This document shows positions 17,540-26,339 of a stretch of DNA of 64,000 nucleotides, one piece after another. Below the pieces are notes generated by a model, which made no database searches, had not been told where the DNA came from, and was given only the letters and a program-made list of their open reading frames with translations. Position numbers and translations under genes: made by a program. Origin of the DNA: Bog-473 sp963783245 (GTDB lineage: Bacteria > Actinomycetota > Acidimicrobiia > Acidimicrobiales > RAAP-2); contig CAWAMS010000002.1 of the NCBI GenBank assembly GCA_963783245.1, positions 558,001 through 622,000 on the forward strand, written 5' to 3'. The first letter of the stretch is position 1, and every line of letters begins with the position of its first letter.

Positions 17540-18247
17540 CTACATCCGGATTGCCCGGATATGCAGGAACAGTGGGATGCGGTGCCACTTGTCAGCGGGA
17601 TCCGGTTCTTGAACCTCCCGCATTCGCTCGATGAGGAAACCGGCATTCGCCAAGGCGTCTGTGTAATCCCCTAATGGACGGTGTTCGGTGTGAAAGGTCA
17701 TGGCAAACCCGCCCCCTTCGCACGTATCCGCCAGGAGTCTGCGCTCAAACCACGAGCGTTCGATGACAAAGGGACGTGCGCCTTCTTCGGGACGCGTCTC
17801 GAAATGCCCAGCCGTGTTCAGTGGGTGGGTGATTGCAACAACGAATCGTGAACCAGTGGTAAGGACCCGTGCGATTTCTCGGACCGCGGGTTCCATCTGA
17901 TCGACGTCTTGGAGACTCATGAAAGCGATCGCGGAATCGGCGGCGCCATCTCGTAGTGGAAGGGCAGCGGCATCGCCCAGGAGCACGGAGCCCGCTGCTT
18001 CCGGATGGGTCGTCGCAGCCCCTACCATCGTCGGCGACCCATCAATACCGACGACCCGATGTCCGAGGCGCTTCAGATCACGACCCACCCGGCCTTCGCC
18101 GCATCCGACATCGAGCGTCACCCGTCCAGGCGGCGGGACAAGCGGTAGAAAGGCATCCCGGTGAAAGCGCCAGTAGCTGTCATGGTCAGGCGCTCGCGAC
18201 CACGCGATCCAATCCTTCGCATTGGCCTCCCAGGCCTCACGCATCAT
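17540..18247 (-). CDS. class I SAM-dependent methyltransferase
   Basis: 235 residues. Motif I is VTLDVGCGEGRVGRDLKRLGH, then VVGIDGSPTMV. The post-I acidic segment is LLGDAAALPLRDGAADSAIAFMSLQDVD (motif IV), and REIARVLTTGSRFVVAITHPL is the motif V/VI strand. The N-terminal WEANAKDWIAWSRAPDHDSYW resembles the UbiE/Cyp-type Methyltransf_11 group. Substrate unknown. ATG 18247 overlaps nothing on its own strand; the divergent kinase begins about 105 nt away. Confidence 0.86.
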   Translation of the reverse strand: MMREAWEANAKDWIAWSRAPDHDSYWRFHRDAFLPLVPPPGRVTLDVGCGEGRVGRDLKRLGHRVVGIDGSPTMVGAATTHPEAAGSVLLGDAAALPLRDGAADSAIAFMSLQDVDQMEPAVREIARVLTTGSRFVVAITHPLNTAGHFETRPEEGARPFVIERSWFERRLLADTCEGGGFAMTFHTEHRPLGDYTDALANAGFLIERMREVQEPDPADKWHRIPLFLHIRAIRM

Positions 18248-18352
18248 CGTGACATTGTGTCAAGCGAGTGTTCCACGGACAACCGGCGGTCGGATGCAGG
18301 GCGGTTAGCCGGAGTGCAACGGCAGAAGGTGGTAGGTGACAAAATCACGTGG

Positions 18353-18811
18353 GTGGCGAGCGTTTTCGCAGTGGCCGGCTTCCTCGGTACCGGCAAGACA
18401 ACGTTCTCGCGCGAACTGGCACGCTCCACTGGTGGCGTACGTCTCTCAATTGACGAGTGGACCATCGGACTGAGTGGCGACGACTTCGCTCTGGATCCGG
18501 AGCTCTTCTCGAGGACCTGGAACCTTCTCTCTGAGCTCTGGCCCAGGATCGCGTGGGCAGGAGTGGACGTCATCTTGGACTTTGGCTTCTGGCGACGAGA
18601 AGACCGGGATGTCGCCCGGGCCAGAGCAACCGAAGCAAGAGCGAACTTCCGCCTCTACTGGCTGCAGTGCAGCGAGGAGACATCTCGAACTCGGGTCATA
18701 GGGCGCAGAGAAGCAGGGAGCTACCGCTTTGACAGCGCATCGTTCGATCTCCTCCGGACTCGATTCGAACCTCTTACTGACGACGAAATCTTCGAAGTGG
18801 TGACCACGTAA
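18353..18811 (+). CDS. P-loop kinase / AAA-type ATPase
   Basis: About 152 residues. FAVAGFLGTGKTTFSREL is a Walker A; LSIDEWTI and VILDFGFWRREDRDVARARA follow the pattern of zeta-toxin/APH-like small kinases, where the Asp and Arg after the P-loop position substrate and ATP. RVIGRREAGSYRFD resembles a lid. The start is uncertain: GTG 18353 immediately precedes the first strand, and GTG 18332 is also possible. It probably phosphorylates a small molecule such as an antibiotic or nucleoside. No antitoxin-like partner is present. Confidence 0.72.
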   Translation: MASVFAVAGFLGTGKTTFSRELARSTGGVRLSIDEWTIGLSGDDFALDPELFSRTWNLLSELWPRIAWAGVDVILDFGFWRREDRDVARARATEARANFRLYWLQCSEETSRTRVIGRREAGSYRFDSASFDLLRTRFEPLTDDEIFEVVTT

Positions 18812-18968
18812 TACGCCCGACTGCTGGCGAACGGGTCAGACCTTTGGAGTCGAGAACCCTGTTCGCACGGGCCGTGGAAGATGCCGGGACGGACCACGAA
18901 TACCGATAGGGAGGCGGGCGGCCTACGATCGGGGCCACGCTACTGCGATCCCTGGCACCATGGTTGCC

Positions 18969-19565
18969 ATGTCGCGGCCAAGGCACGACTTCGACGCAAT
19001 CTATGCAGAGGGGACCCCTGCGTGGGACATCGGAAGACCCCAGCCAGGGTTCGACGACCTCGCCACGGCTGGGAAGCTGGCCGGTCGGGTGCTCGATGTC
19101 GGCTGTGGCACCGGCGAGCACGCCCTCATGGCGGCGTCGATGGGCTGCGAAGCGGTTGGGATCGACATGTCGATCCGGGCCATCGAGCTGGCCAAGACCA
19201 AGGCAGCGGAACGGGGTTCGAGGGCTCGCTTCGTCGTCGGGGATGCGCTTCGTCTCGTTGACCTAGGTGAGCAATTCGACACCGTCCTCGACTGCGGGCT
19301 GTTCCACGTCCTCACTGACCAAGAGCGGGAGCGTTACGTCAGCAGCCTGGCTGACGTGGTCCCACAGGGAGGTCGCTATCACATGCTCTGCTTCAGTGAC
19401 GACCAACCAGGCGACTGGGGGCCACGCAGGGTGTCGCAAGTCGAAATTCGGGTTGCGTTCTCCTCAGGATGGGAAGTCGAATCCATCACGTCGACCGTCA
19501 TCGATCTCACATGGGACACGGCTGGTGCGCTGGCTTGGCATGTCGCGGCCACTCGCACCTCATGA
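18969..19565 (+). CDS. class I SAM-dependent methyltransferase, TPMT-like
   Basis: 198 residues. DFDAIYAEGTPAWDIGRPQPG is the N-terminal signature of thiol/halide methyltransferase (TPMT)-like enzymes. Motif I is RVLDVGCGTGEHALMAASMG with VGIDMSIRAIELAK; DALRLVDLGEQFDTVLDCGLFHVL holds motif IV. The C-terminus is a normal strand pair (VIDLTWDTAGALAWHVAATR). It likely methylates a thiol, halide or metalloid; this is an inference from the N-terminal signature. It follows the kinase by 157 nt on the same strand. Confidence 0.85.
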   Translation: MSRPRHDFDAIYAEGTPAWDIGRPQPGFDDLATAGKLAGRVLDVGCGTGEHALMAASMGCEAVGIDMSIRAIELAKTKAAERGSRARFVVGDALRLVDLGEQFDTVLDCGLFHVLTDQERERYVSSLADVVPQGGRYHMLCFSDDQPGDWGPRRVSQVEIRVAFSSGWEVESITSTVIDLTWDTAGALAWHVAATRTS

Positions 19566-19614
19566 GACGGATGCCGTCATTGCCAGGAACCGGGAGGTCG
19601 GATCACTGTGTCGC

Positions 19615-19881
19615 CTATGACTCGATGAGAATCACCAACGTTTCAGGCAGAACGCCATCCTCCTCCATGGCCTGGGCGGCGGCCTCTGACTGCATGGTGG
19701 ATGCAAATGCCTCCATGTCAGGAACGTCCATGAGGAGCGCCACCTTTGTCGGGTCGTCGGGGTTCACGAACGTCCGGATATTGGTGATGCCAAGCTGACC
19801 GAAGAGCTCCTCGCGCTTGGGCGAGTTCAGCCAGTGGTCCTTACCCTTCGAGATGTCGTGGTGTCCAATGATGGTTGGCAT
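19615..19881 (-). CDS. small dimeric alpha/beta-barrel-like protein
   Basis: 88 residues from ATG 19881 (MPTIIGHHDI). KDHWLNSPKREELFGQLGI is followed by TNIRTFVNPDDPTKVALLMDVPDMEAFASTM, a strand-helix-strand pattern like ABM/dimeric barrel proteins. Strand RTFVNPDD-KVALLMDV and the helix DMEAFASTMQSEAAAQAM are its clearest elements. Catalytic residues cannot be assigned. The gene upstream on the same strand (19938-20221) encodes another small barrel-like protein, and the two are likely co-transcribed. Confidence 0.65.
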   Translation of the reverse strand: MPTIIGHHDISKGKDHWLNSPKREELFGQLGITNIRTFVNPDDPTKVALLMDVPDMEAFASTMQSEAAAQAMEEDGVLPETLVILIES

Positions 19882-19937
19882 AGTGTCGGCTCCTTCTGGT
19901 TCGGCGGTTGCGGGGACTGAATCCGGAGCGATCCGGC

Positions 19938-20221
19938 TCAGCCAAGCAGGTTGTGGATCTCGAATCCTGTTTCTTGAGGTGGAGTCTCGAACCCGCCCTC
20001 TATTCCCTTCTGCATACGCGGACGAGCGTTCCGTCACGGAACTTTTCCCAGTCGTCCTTCGAGGTGTGGACCGCCACGATCGTCCAGCCGCCCTCGGAAG
20101 CGCCGGCGGCATGGAACGTCTGACCCTCCGGCAGGCCACCGCCCGCGGGATGAACCTCGCTGACAGTCTTGTCGTACTGGCTCTGCGTTCCGGGAAAAAA
20201 ATGAATGACACCGTGCGCCAT
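19938..20221 (-). CDS. small ABM-like protein (one frameshift)
   Basis: From ATG 20221 (MAHGVIHFFPGT) the frame runs through GWTIVAVHTSKDDWEKFRDGTL and then hits a premature stop after VRVCRRE. If one missing base near 20013 is restored, it continues MQKGIEGGFETPPQETG then FEIHNLLG and stops at 19938, which is the usual end of such proteins. The joined protein is about 94 residues and resembles small antibiotic-biosynthesis-monooxygenase-like domains. The shift is a -1 and not in a long homopolymer. Function unknown; partner of the next small gene. Confidence 0.6.
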
Positions 20222-20535
20222 GATGAAACTCCGCTCAGTTACAGGTGTGTGCTCGGCATTTGGATCGACCGAAACGGCCCACATCGGCGAGCCAAGTTGC
20301 ACCCTAACACCCGAGTTGCTTGCGCCGCTCAGTGGATTCGAGCCCGGCACCTCGTCGCGCCCCAGGCACGCGTTCGGGGTCGTGAACGCTCATCGATTTG
20401 GGTACTGTGACGAGAAGCCGGCGTAGCATTCACGCAGTCCGCAATTCGGTTCCAGAAATCTCCAGCGGGCTGCCTGTGCTCCGTCATTTCGAGAGGAACG
20501 AGGACTCGTGCGATTCGATACAACGGAACCATGTG
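20222..20535. other. 314-bp intergenic region, divergent genes
   Basis: This lies between the small ABM-like gene (minus) and the Ddn-like reductase (plus). I see no gene, tRNA or convincing palindrome. It must contain both promoters. Confidence 0.45.
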
Positions 20536-20958
20536 ATGCGTGACGATGTTCGCCGCGCGCTTGACATCGATCCATCCGCAAGCATCGCGTATCGCACGAT
20601 TGACATCACGACGACGGGCCGGAATTCGGGAGTCCCGCGGCGGATCGAAATCGTCTTCTATCGAATTGAGGATTCCGTCTACCTGAGCGGCATCCCGGCA
20701 CCTCGTACGCGGGATTGGCTGGCAAATCTACGCGCAGAGCCGCATTTCACGTTTCACCTCAAGCATGGCCTCCTGGCGGATCTGCCTGCGGTCGCCACCG
20801 TGATTACCGATGAGGCAGAACGACGCAGGCTGCTCGCCCCCCTCGTCGACCAATTCAACGAGCGACGTGGCGACGAAAGCGAGTGGCCGCGAGCCGAGCT
20901 CGACGAGTGGGTTCAGGACAGTCCGCTGGCAAGAGTCGACTTCCTCGAAGTGGACTAA
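20536..20958 (+). CDS. Ddn/DUF385-type nitroreductase-quinone reductase family protein
   Basis: 140 residues from ATG 20536 (MRDDVRRALDIDPSAS). The split beta-barrel pattern is clear: TIDITTTGRNSGVPRRIEIVFYRIEDSVYLSG has the TTxGRxSGxxRxxxL core, followed by RDWLANLRAEPHFTFHLK, the WxxNLxAxPxVxV element. These proteins bind the deazaflavin F420 (Ddn) or, in some lineages, other flavins or haem. The charged C-terminal part is normal. Physiological substrate unknown. The longer upstream frame is not conserved-looking. Confidence 0.8.
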   Translation: MRDDVRRALDIDPSASIAYRTIDITTTGRNSGVPRRIEIVFYRIEDSVYLSGIPAPRTRDWLANLRAEPHFTFHLKHGLLADLPAVATVITDEAERRRLLAPLVDQFNERRGDESEWPRAELDEWVQDSPLARVDFLEVD

Positions 20959-20977
20959 CACGCCCTCAGAGGGCGTG
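20959..20977 (+). terminator. hairpin directly after the Ddn-like gene
   Basis: CACGCCCT (20959-20966) pairs with AGGGCGTG (20970-20977) around CAG, starting at the base after the TAA stop. No T-run follows. Likely an intrinsic-type or RNA-stabilising 3' end. Confidence 0.5.
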
Positions 20978-21151
20978 CACGGGCCTGCGGTGACCTGGCG
21001 CTCAGTCCAGAGCACTCGCGATGGGAAGAATCGGGTCGGTTCGGTGGTACTAACACGAGGTCGGAGCCCCCAGCTGGCCACCTCGAAATCGAGTTCGGGC
21101 AGGTCCATAATTCCTCTGTAGGGTCCAATCGAGCCGGAGGGGAACCGAGAG

Positions 21152-23723
21152 GTGTGTGCAACGGCAAAGAGCCGGCCCGCCGCGAGCAGTCGGGCCTTCC
21201 GGGTCTCGTGGTATCACGTCAGGGCCGTCTTTCACCAGCGCTGGAGCAGCTACGTCACCGTGCTTCTCCTGATCGGGTTGGTGGGCGGTGTGGCCATTGC
21301 CGCCGTAGCCGCCGCTCGGCGCACGCAGTCGGCCTTCCCGGCCTACCTGGCGCAATCTCATGCGTCGGACCTCCAGTTTCAGTTCTACAGTTCCCAATCC
21401 CTCAGCTCGTTGGACCACCTGACCCAGGAGCTCGAGCATCTGCCCGACGTGACCCGGGTGGCGATCGCCCCGACGTTGATGGCCATTCCGCTCGGAGCGA
21501 ACGGGAAGCCGCTTTCGACCGGCACCAGCGAGGATCAAATCACAACCGTCGGCAGCGAGGGAGGCGAGTACTTCACCCAGGATCGTGTGGCTGTGGAAGC
21601 CGGTCGCATGGCGAATCCAAAGAGTGCGCACGAAATGGTGGCAACGGCCGAGACAGCGAAGCTGGCGGGCTGGCATCTCGGTGAAACGGTGGAAATGGGC
21701 GACTTCACGGTCGCCCAGCTCAACGCGGGGGTCAATCCGGCTACGACCAGACCCGGACTGGAGTTCTCGGCCAAGCTCGTCGGCCTTATCGTGTTCTCCA
21801 ACCAGGTCGCCAGCGACGACATAGACCGCAGCGGCACGACCTATCAACTGCTGACACCGGCGCTCACTCAGAAACTCCGCGCTGGAGCAACCTATCCGGA
21901 CTATGGGCTCCGCCTTCGGGACGGCAGCCGCGATGTAGCCACAGTTGAACAGGAGATCACTCGACTCGTCCCTAAAGGCAATCCCTACGCCTTTCACGTG
22001 ACCTCGGTGACCGAAGGCCAGGTCGAGCGGTCGAGCAAGCCCGAGGCGATCGCCCTCGGTGTGTTCGGAGCCATCGCCGCCCTGGCCGCCCTCTTGATCG
22101 CCGGTCAAGCCATCAGCCGAGCGCTGTGGGCACAGGACGAGGACTCCGACGTCCTGCGCGCTCTCGGAGCCGACTCGTTGATCGTGATGTGGGACGCCAC
22201 CCTCGGCCTGCTGGGGGCGGTCCTCCTCGGTGCAGCTCTGGCCGTGGTTCTCGCCGTGGCCTTCTCGCCACTCGCTCCACTCGGTCCGGCGCGCCAGGTG
22301 GACCGGACCCCGGGGTTCGCCGTCGATTGGACTGTGGTCGGCGTGGGATTCGCCGTTCTGGCCGTCGGTCTGAGTGCCCTGACCGTGGCCCTCGCCTACC
22401 GCAGGGCGTCGCGCCGACGAGGCCGACAGCGGTCAGAACCCGTACAAGAGGGATCGGCCGTGGTCAACGCAGCAGCGCGGTACGGCCTTCCGGCACCCGC
22501 CGTCATCGGGCTCCGCTTCTCCCTTGAACCAGGTCATGGCCGCTCCGCCGTGCCGGTCCGGTCGGTCTTGGCGGGGGCCGTACTGGCGGTCGCTGTCGTG
22601 GTGGCTACTGTCACCTTCGCAAGCGGGCTCCACACCCTGGCGTCTCGCCCCGCTCTGTACGGGTGGAACTGGAGTTACGCCATCGAACCGGTTGGTGGTG
22701 ACACGGTTCCCCCCTCCGTCGGCCAACTTCTCGACCATGATCCCGACGTTGCTGCATGGACTGGGTTCAACTACGCGGATGTGGAGATGGATGGCCAGAC
22801 GGTCCCGTCACTAAGCGGTTCCCTTCACGCCACTCTCAGCCCGCTCATTCTCTCGGGCCACGACATCCAAGCGAAGAACGAAGTCGTCCTCGGTGCGGCG
22901 ACGCTCGCCTCGTTGCACAAAAGGATCGGCCAGTCAGTAGTAGTCACCTATGGGTCGCCGAAGGATGCGCCGATCTACCAACCCCCGACCCGCCTTGTCA
23001 TCGTGGGCACGGCTACCATGCCAGCCATCGGGACGCCGGGAACGCTGCACCCCTCCATGGGCACCGGGGCGCTGTTTTCCAACGCCGTCTTTGCTCCCGC
23101 CTTCGCCCGGGCGCTCGTCAATGTCGACCCCAACCTCAATGGCCCCGCGATCGATGTGGTCCGGATCCGGAGCGGTGTCGCGCCAACGGTCGCACTTTCC
23201 TCTCTGCATCGGATCGCTGACGCCGCCGACAAGGCGGTGGCGAACGATCCCCAGACGTATGGCGACAGCTTCGTGGTGCTTGGGGTGCAACGTCCTGCCG
23301 AGATCGTGAACTATCAGTCAACCGGCGCCAGCCCCGGGATTCTGGCTGGCGGCCTCGCAGTCGGTGCGGTAGTGGCCCTCGGCCTCACTCTTGGCGCATC
23401 GGTCCGTCGTCGACGACGTGACATCGCGCTGACTCAAGACTCTCGGTTTCACCAGGCGTCAACTGGCTGTGACCGTCGCCTGGCAATCGTCAGTAGCCGC
23501 CATCGTCGGATTGATCGTGGGCGTGCCGGTCGGGATTGCCGTCGGGCGGTGGCTGTGGGATCTCTTCGCCCGCGAAATTTACGCGGTCCCGTTGCCCACA
23601 GTGCCGGCACTGGAGGTCGTCCTCGTGGCTCTCGGCGCCCTCGTCCTCGCCAACATCGTGGCCGCCATCCCCGGACAGATGGCGGCCGGCACGCCGACGG
23701 CTGTGGTGCTGCGGGCGGAGTGA
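21152..23723 (+). CDS. FtsX/MacB-type ABC transporter permease (one frameshift)
   Basis: The first frame from GTG 21152 (GGAGG upstream) has a transmembrane helix (VTVLLLIGLVGGVAIAAVAA), a long extracytoplasmic MacB_PCD-like domain, the FtsX helices (LGVFGAIAALAALLIAGQAI, DATLGLLGAVLLGAALAVVL), a second extracytoplasmic domain, and GGLAVGAVVALGLTLGASVRRRRRDIAL. There an extra base near 23433 breaks it. The +1 frame resumes LKTLGFTRRQLAVTVAWQSS, then VGLIVGVPVGIAVG, and ends PTAVVLRAE at 23723, the normal FtsX ending. Total about 857 residues. No ATPase gene adjoins it, so its partner must be elsewhere. Confidence 0.85.
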
Positions 23724-23976
23724 GCCTCCCCAACGCCTGCGCGCCGGATCGCAGGAATAGGCCAAGCCCGCGTACATCGACTCGTCGGAGCGAGGTAGGT
23801 AATCCCTACCAAAAGTCGCTTACCGATCGTCACGTCGAGATTCACAAGCACCAACCCATCGTGACTGAACCTGGCGCGCGTTGTGCGTCTGATCGGAGCC
23901 CGCATGTCGGATACCCCCAGGCACGGATGAGCCGCACGCCGAAGCTTCGCACCCTCCCGGCGCACGGTCCGGCAGA

Positions 23977-24255
23977 TCAGATGTCGGAGAGGGGCTCGCC
24001 GAGAAGGTCTTCATCGGCCGGATCGCCTACCTCTTGGATCAGGAGCCTGACGTGCATTCCCAGCGAGGCATTCAGTGCCTCACTGATCATTTGTGCCACC
24101 GATCCCCGGCGTCCAATCACGTGACCAGGCGTGGAGGTCCATAACGTGACCGACGAGAGGTCAGCCGACACTTGCACCGCTTCGACAACGGCGTCATCGG
24201 GAAGATTGTCGTTGAGGGCGTCGGTCACACACCTGAAAGTCTTCCATGAGGGCAT
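23977..24255 (-). CDS. small KH-domain-like protein
   Basis: 92 residues. The segment GHVIGRRGSVAQMISEALNASLGMHVRLLIQEV carries a KH GxxG-type loop (IGRRG) with the following helix and strand, close to the KH domains of S3 and KhpA-type proteins. The preceding strand VEAVQVSADLSSVTLWTSTPG fits the fold's first strand. It may bind RNA or a nucleic-acid partner; that is an inference. It lies 40 nt after the TetR stop on the same strand, so the two may be co-transcribed. Confidence 0.6.
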   Translation of the reverse strand: MPSWKTFRCVTDALNDNLPDDAVVEAVQVSADLSSVTLWTSTPGHVIGRRGSVAQMISEALNASLGMHVRLLIQEVGDPADEDLLGEPLSDI

Positions 24256-24295
24256 CTCGCCTTAGGATACGCCGCCCGATGTGCCGAGCGCGGCG

Positions 24296-24985
24296 CTACG
24301 GCGTCACTGATGACGAAACATGGCGTGACGCAACTCCGGCGGACCCCTCCGCGGCGAGTGCGCCCGCGATCCATGCGTCGACCGTTGCGCGGACGCTGGT
24401 CATGTCGGTGTACTCGGACTCGGTGAGGAGAAGGCTGGCGACGCCCCGGAGCATCCCGTGGAGGATGACCGCAGATGCGGCCGGATCGATGTCGACCCGG
24501 ATCGACCCGTCCTGCTGGCCCCGCGTGATGAGTTGCGCCCACCCTTCGTACGCCCGCCGGTCGGCGTCGAGCATTCCCTCTATGGACGATTGCGAGGGGA
24601 ACGTGGCGCCCCATGTGACCAGGAGGACGCGGTCGTCGGCGGTCGGGTGTTCGAATTGCTCGAGATACGCGTCGATCGATGCCCGCACGAGATTCAGTCC
24701 GGACATGTCGGAGGTGCCGCGGCCCGATCGCTCAATAGCAGCCAACAACAGAGCAGCCATGCGGTCCTGGGCGGCACTGGCCACCCGGGCGACCAGGGCG
24801 TCCTTAGAACCAAAATGGTGTGTCGGCAAGCCGCGGCTCATGCCCGCCCGCTCGCCGATGACCGTGAGTGAGGCCCCGTTGATGCCACGTTCAGCGATGA
24901 CCTCGGAGGCCGCGGCCAGCAGCACGCGTTCTGATTCTTCCCGCCGCTCGATCTGGGTCCGACGGGCACGCATCGGAGTGGCCAT
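24296..24985 (-). CDS. TetR-family transcriptional regulator
   Basis: 229 residues from ATG 24985 (MATPMRARR). The helix-turn-helix is LLAAASEVIAERGINGASLTVIGERAGMSRGLPTHHFGSKDALV, the standard TetR N-terminal pattern with the GxxxTHHFGSK recognition end. The C-terminal domain is all-helical and should bind an acyl or aromatic effector. It diverges from the amidohydrolase operon at 25081, its presumed target. A half-palindrome ATAC-N9-GTAT (25034-25050) lies in the shared intergenic region. Confidence 0.9.
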   Translation of the reverse strand: MATPMRARRTQIERREESERVLLAAASEVIAERGINGASLTVIGERAGMSRGLPTHHFGSKDALVARVASAAQDRMAALLLAAIERSGRGTSDMSGLNLVRASIDAYLEQFEHPTADDRVLLVTWGATFPSQSSIEGMLDADRRAYEGWAQLITRGQQDGSIRVDIDPAASAVILHGMLRGVASLLLTESEYTDMTSVRATVDAWIAGALAAEGSAGVASRHVSSSVTP

Positions 24986-25033
24986 GCCCTCAACGTACAA
25001 ATTCGCCGGGTGTGCAGCAAACAACAACTTGCT

Positions 25034-25050
25034 ATACGATCAACCAGTAT
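25034..25050. promoter_or_regulatory. possible TetR operator before the amidohydrolase operon
   Basis: ATAC and GTAT, nine bases apart, form a short imperfect palindrome in the 95-nt space between the TetR gene and the amidohydrolase ATG. It includes CTATAC (25032-25037). Weak on its own; supported mainly by position. Confidence 0.35.
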
Positions 25051-25080
25051 GTGCGCGCCAGCGGGCAAGATGGGGGCGGA

Positions 25081-26319
25081 ATGGCATCCGGGAACGACCT
25101 GATCACGACCATTTTTGACGCCGACAATCACTACTGGGAGTCGAGCGACGCCTTCACCCGTTATCGCGACCCCACGTTTGCCCAACGTGGCGTGCGGCTG
25201 GTCGACATCGACGGGAGTGGCAGGCCCCGCTACATGTTCGACGGCGGACGGCTCCATCCGATCATCCCTGGCCCCGGTGATGTGTTCGATCGTCCCCGCC
25301 CGGGTTCCCTCTACGACTACTTCGCCGGCAAGAGCGACAAGGCCCGTCTGGGAAGCGAGCTCTCGTGTGAGGACCCGGCCGCGCACCCCGAGTGGTTCAA
25401 CCGGGATGCCCGCCTGGCCTGTATGGATGAGCAGGGAGTGGAAGCGGCATGGCTGTTCCCCTCACAGGGCGTGTGTATGGAGGGCCCGATGCAGCCCGAC
25501 ATCGAGGCGTCCATCGACATTCTGTGGGCATTCACCCGATGGCTCGAGGAAGAGTGGGGCTTCGCGTACAAGGACCGGATCTTCGGCGTGCCGTTCTTGA
25601 CCCTCTCCGACGTCGACCATGCCGTTGAGCATCTGGAGTGGTGCCTGGATCACGGGGCGCGGATCCTGTCGATCCGCAACGGGCCCGTCTTCACGCCGGG
25701 GGGCACCAAGTCGCCCGCCGACCCCATGTTCGACCCTTTCTGGGCCCGGGTGGCAGAAGCTGGTGTCGTCGTCGCTCCGCACGCGGGTTTCGAGGACGGC
25801 TATGTCGGCGTGACCCGTGCGGTGGCCGAAGAATGGGGCAGGTCCACGACGGCGTCGGCTACAGGTGATGCGGTGGAGCGCTACGCCGGTGTCATCAGCA
25901 TGCTCATGAAGCACCGTCTGGTCAGTGATTTCGCCGCCATTCTGGTCGCGGACAAACTCTTCGAACGCCACCCCGGCGTGCGGATCGCGTATATCGAGAA
26001 CGGCGCGACATGGGTGGGCGGTTTGCTGCACGGTCTCCAAGTGCTGCACGGACAGAATCCCGGCATGTTCGAAAGGAATCCGGTCGACCAGTTCGTCGAC
26101 AACTGCTGGGTGGCGCCGTTCGTGGAGGACAGCGTGCCGGACCTCGCGACGCACCTCCCGGTGGAGCGGATCCTGTTCGGCTCCGATTGGCCACATGCCG
26201 AAGGCCTCGGTCACCCCAGAGACTTCTTCAAGAACGTCGAGTCGTTCCCGCTCGACGACCAGCGCAAGATCATGCGGGCCAACGCGCGCGAGCTCACGTT
26301 CGCGTCGCCCTCGTCCTAG
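25081..26319 (+). CDS. amidohydrolase-2 family metal-dependent hydrolase, copy 1
   Basis: 412 residues from ATG 25081, with a GGGGGCGGA site before it. It begins TTIFDADNHYWESSDAFTRY, the D-x-D-x-H variant seen in actinobacterial relatives of the COG2159 decarboxylase/hydrolase family. VVVAPHAGFEDGY and FGSDWPHAEGLG near the C-terminus hold the further His and Asp ligands of a mononuclear metal site. Reaction likely hydrolysis or non-oxidative decarboxylation of a carboxylated substrate. It heads an operon followed by an amidohydrolase-3 gene and its own paralogue at 28076, with which it shares long blocks such as CMEGPMQPD. Confidence 0.86.
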   Translation: MASGNDLITTIFDADNHYWESSDAFTRYRDPTFAQRGVRLVDIDGSGRPRYMFDGGRLHPIIPGPGDVFDRPRPGSLYDYFAGKSDKARLGSELSCEDPAAHPEWFNRDARLACMDEQGVEAAWLFPSQGVCMEGPMQPDIEASIDILWAFTRWLEEEWGFAYKDRIFGVPFLTLSDVDHAVEHLEWCLDHGARILSIRNGPVFTPGGTKSPADPMFDPFWARVAEAGVVVAPHAGFEDGYVGVTRAVAEEWGRSTTASATGDAVERYAGVISMLMKHRLVSDFAAILVADKLFERHPGVRIAYIENGATWVGGLLHGLQVLHGQNPGMFERNPVDQFVDNCWVAPFVEDSVPDLATHLPVERILFGSDWPHAEGLGHPRDFFKNVESFPLDDQRKIMRANARELTFASPSS

Positions 26320-26339
26320 AGACCTGAAAAGGAGGAAGC

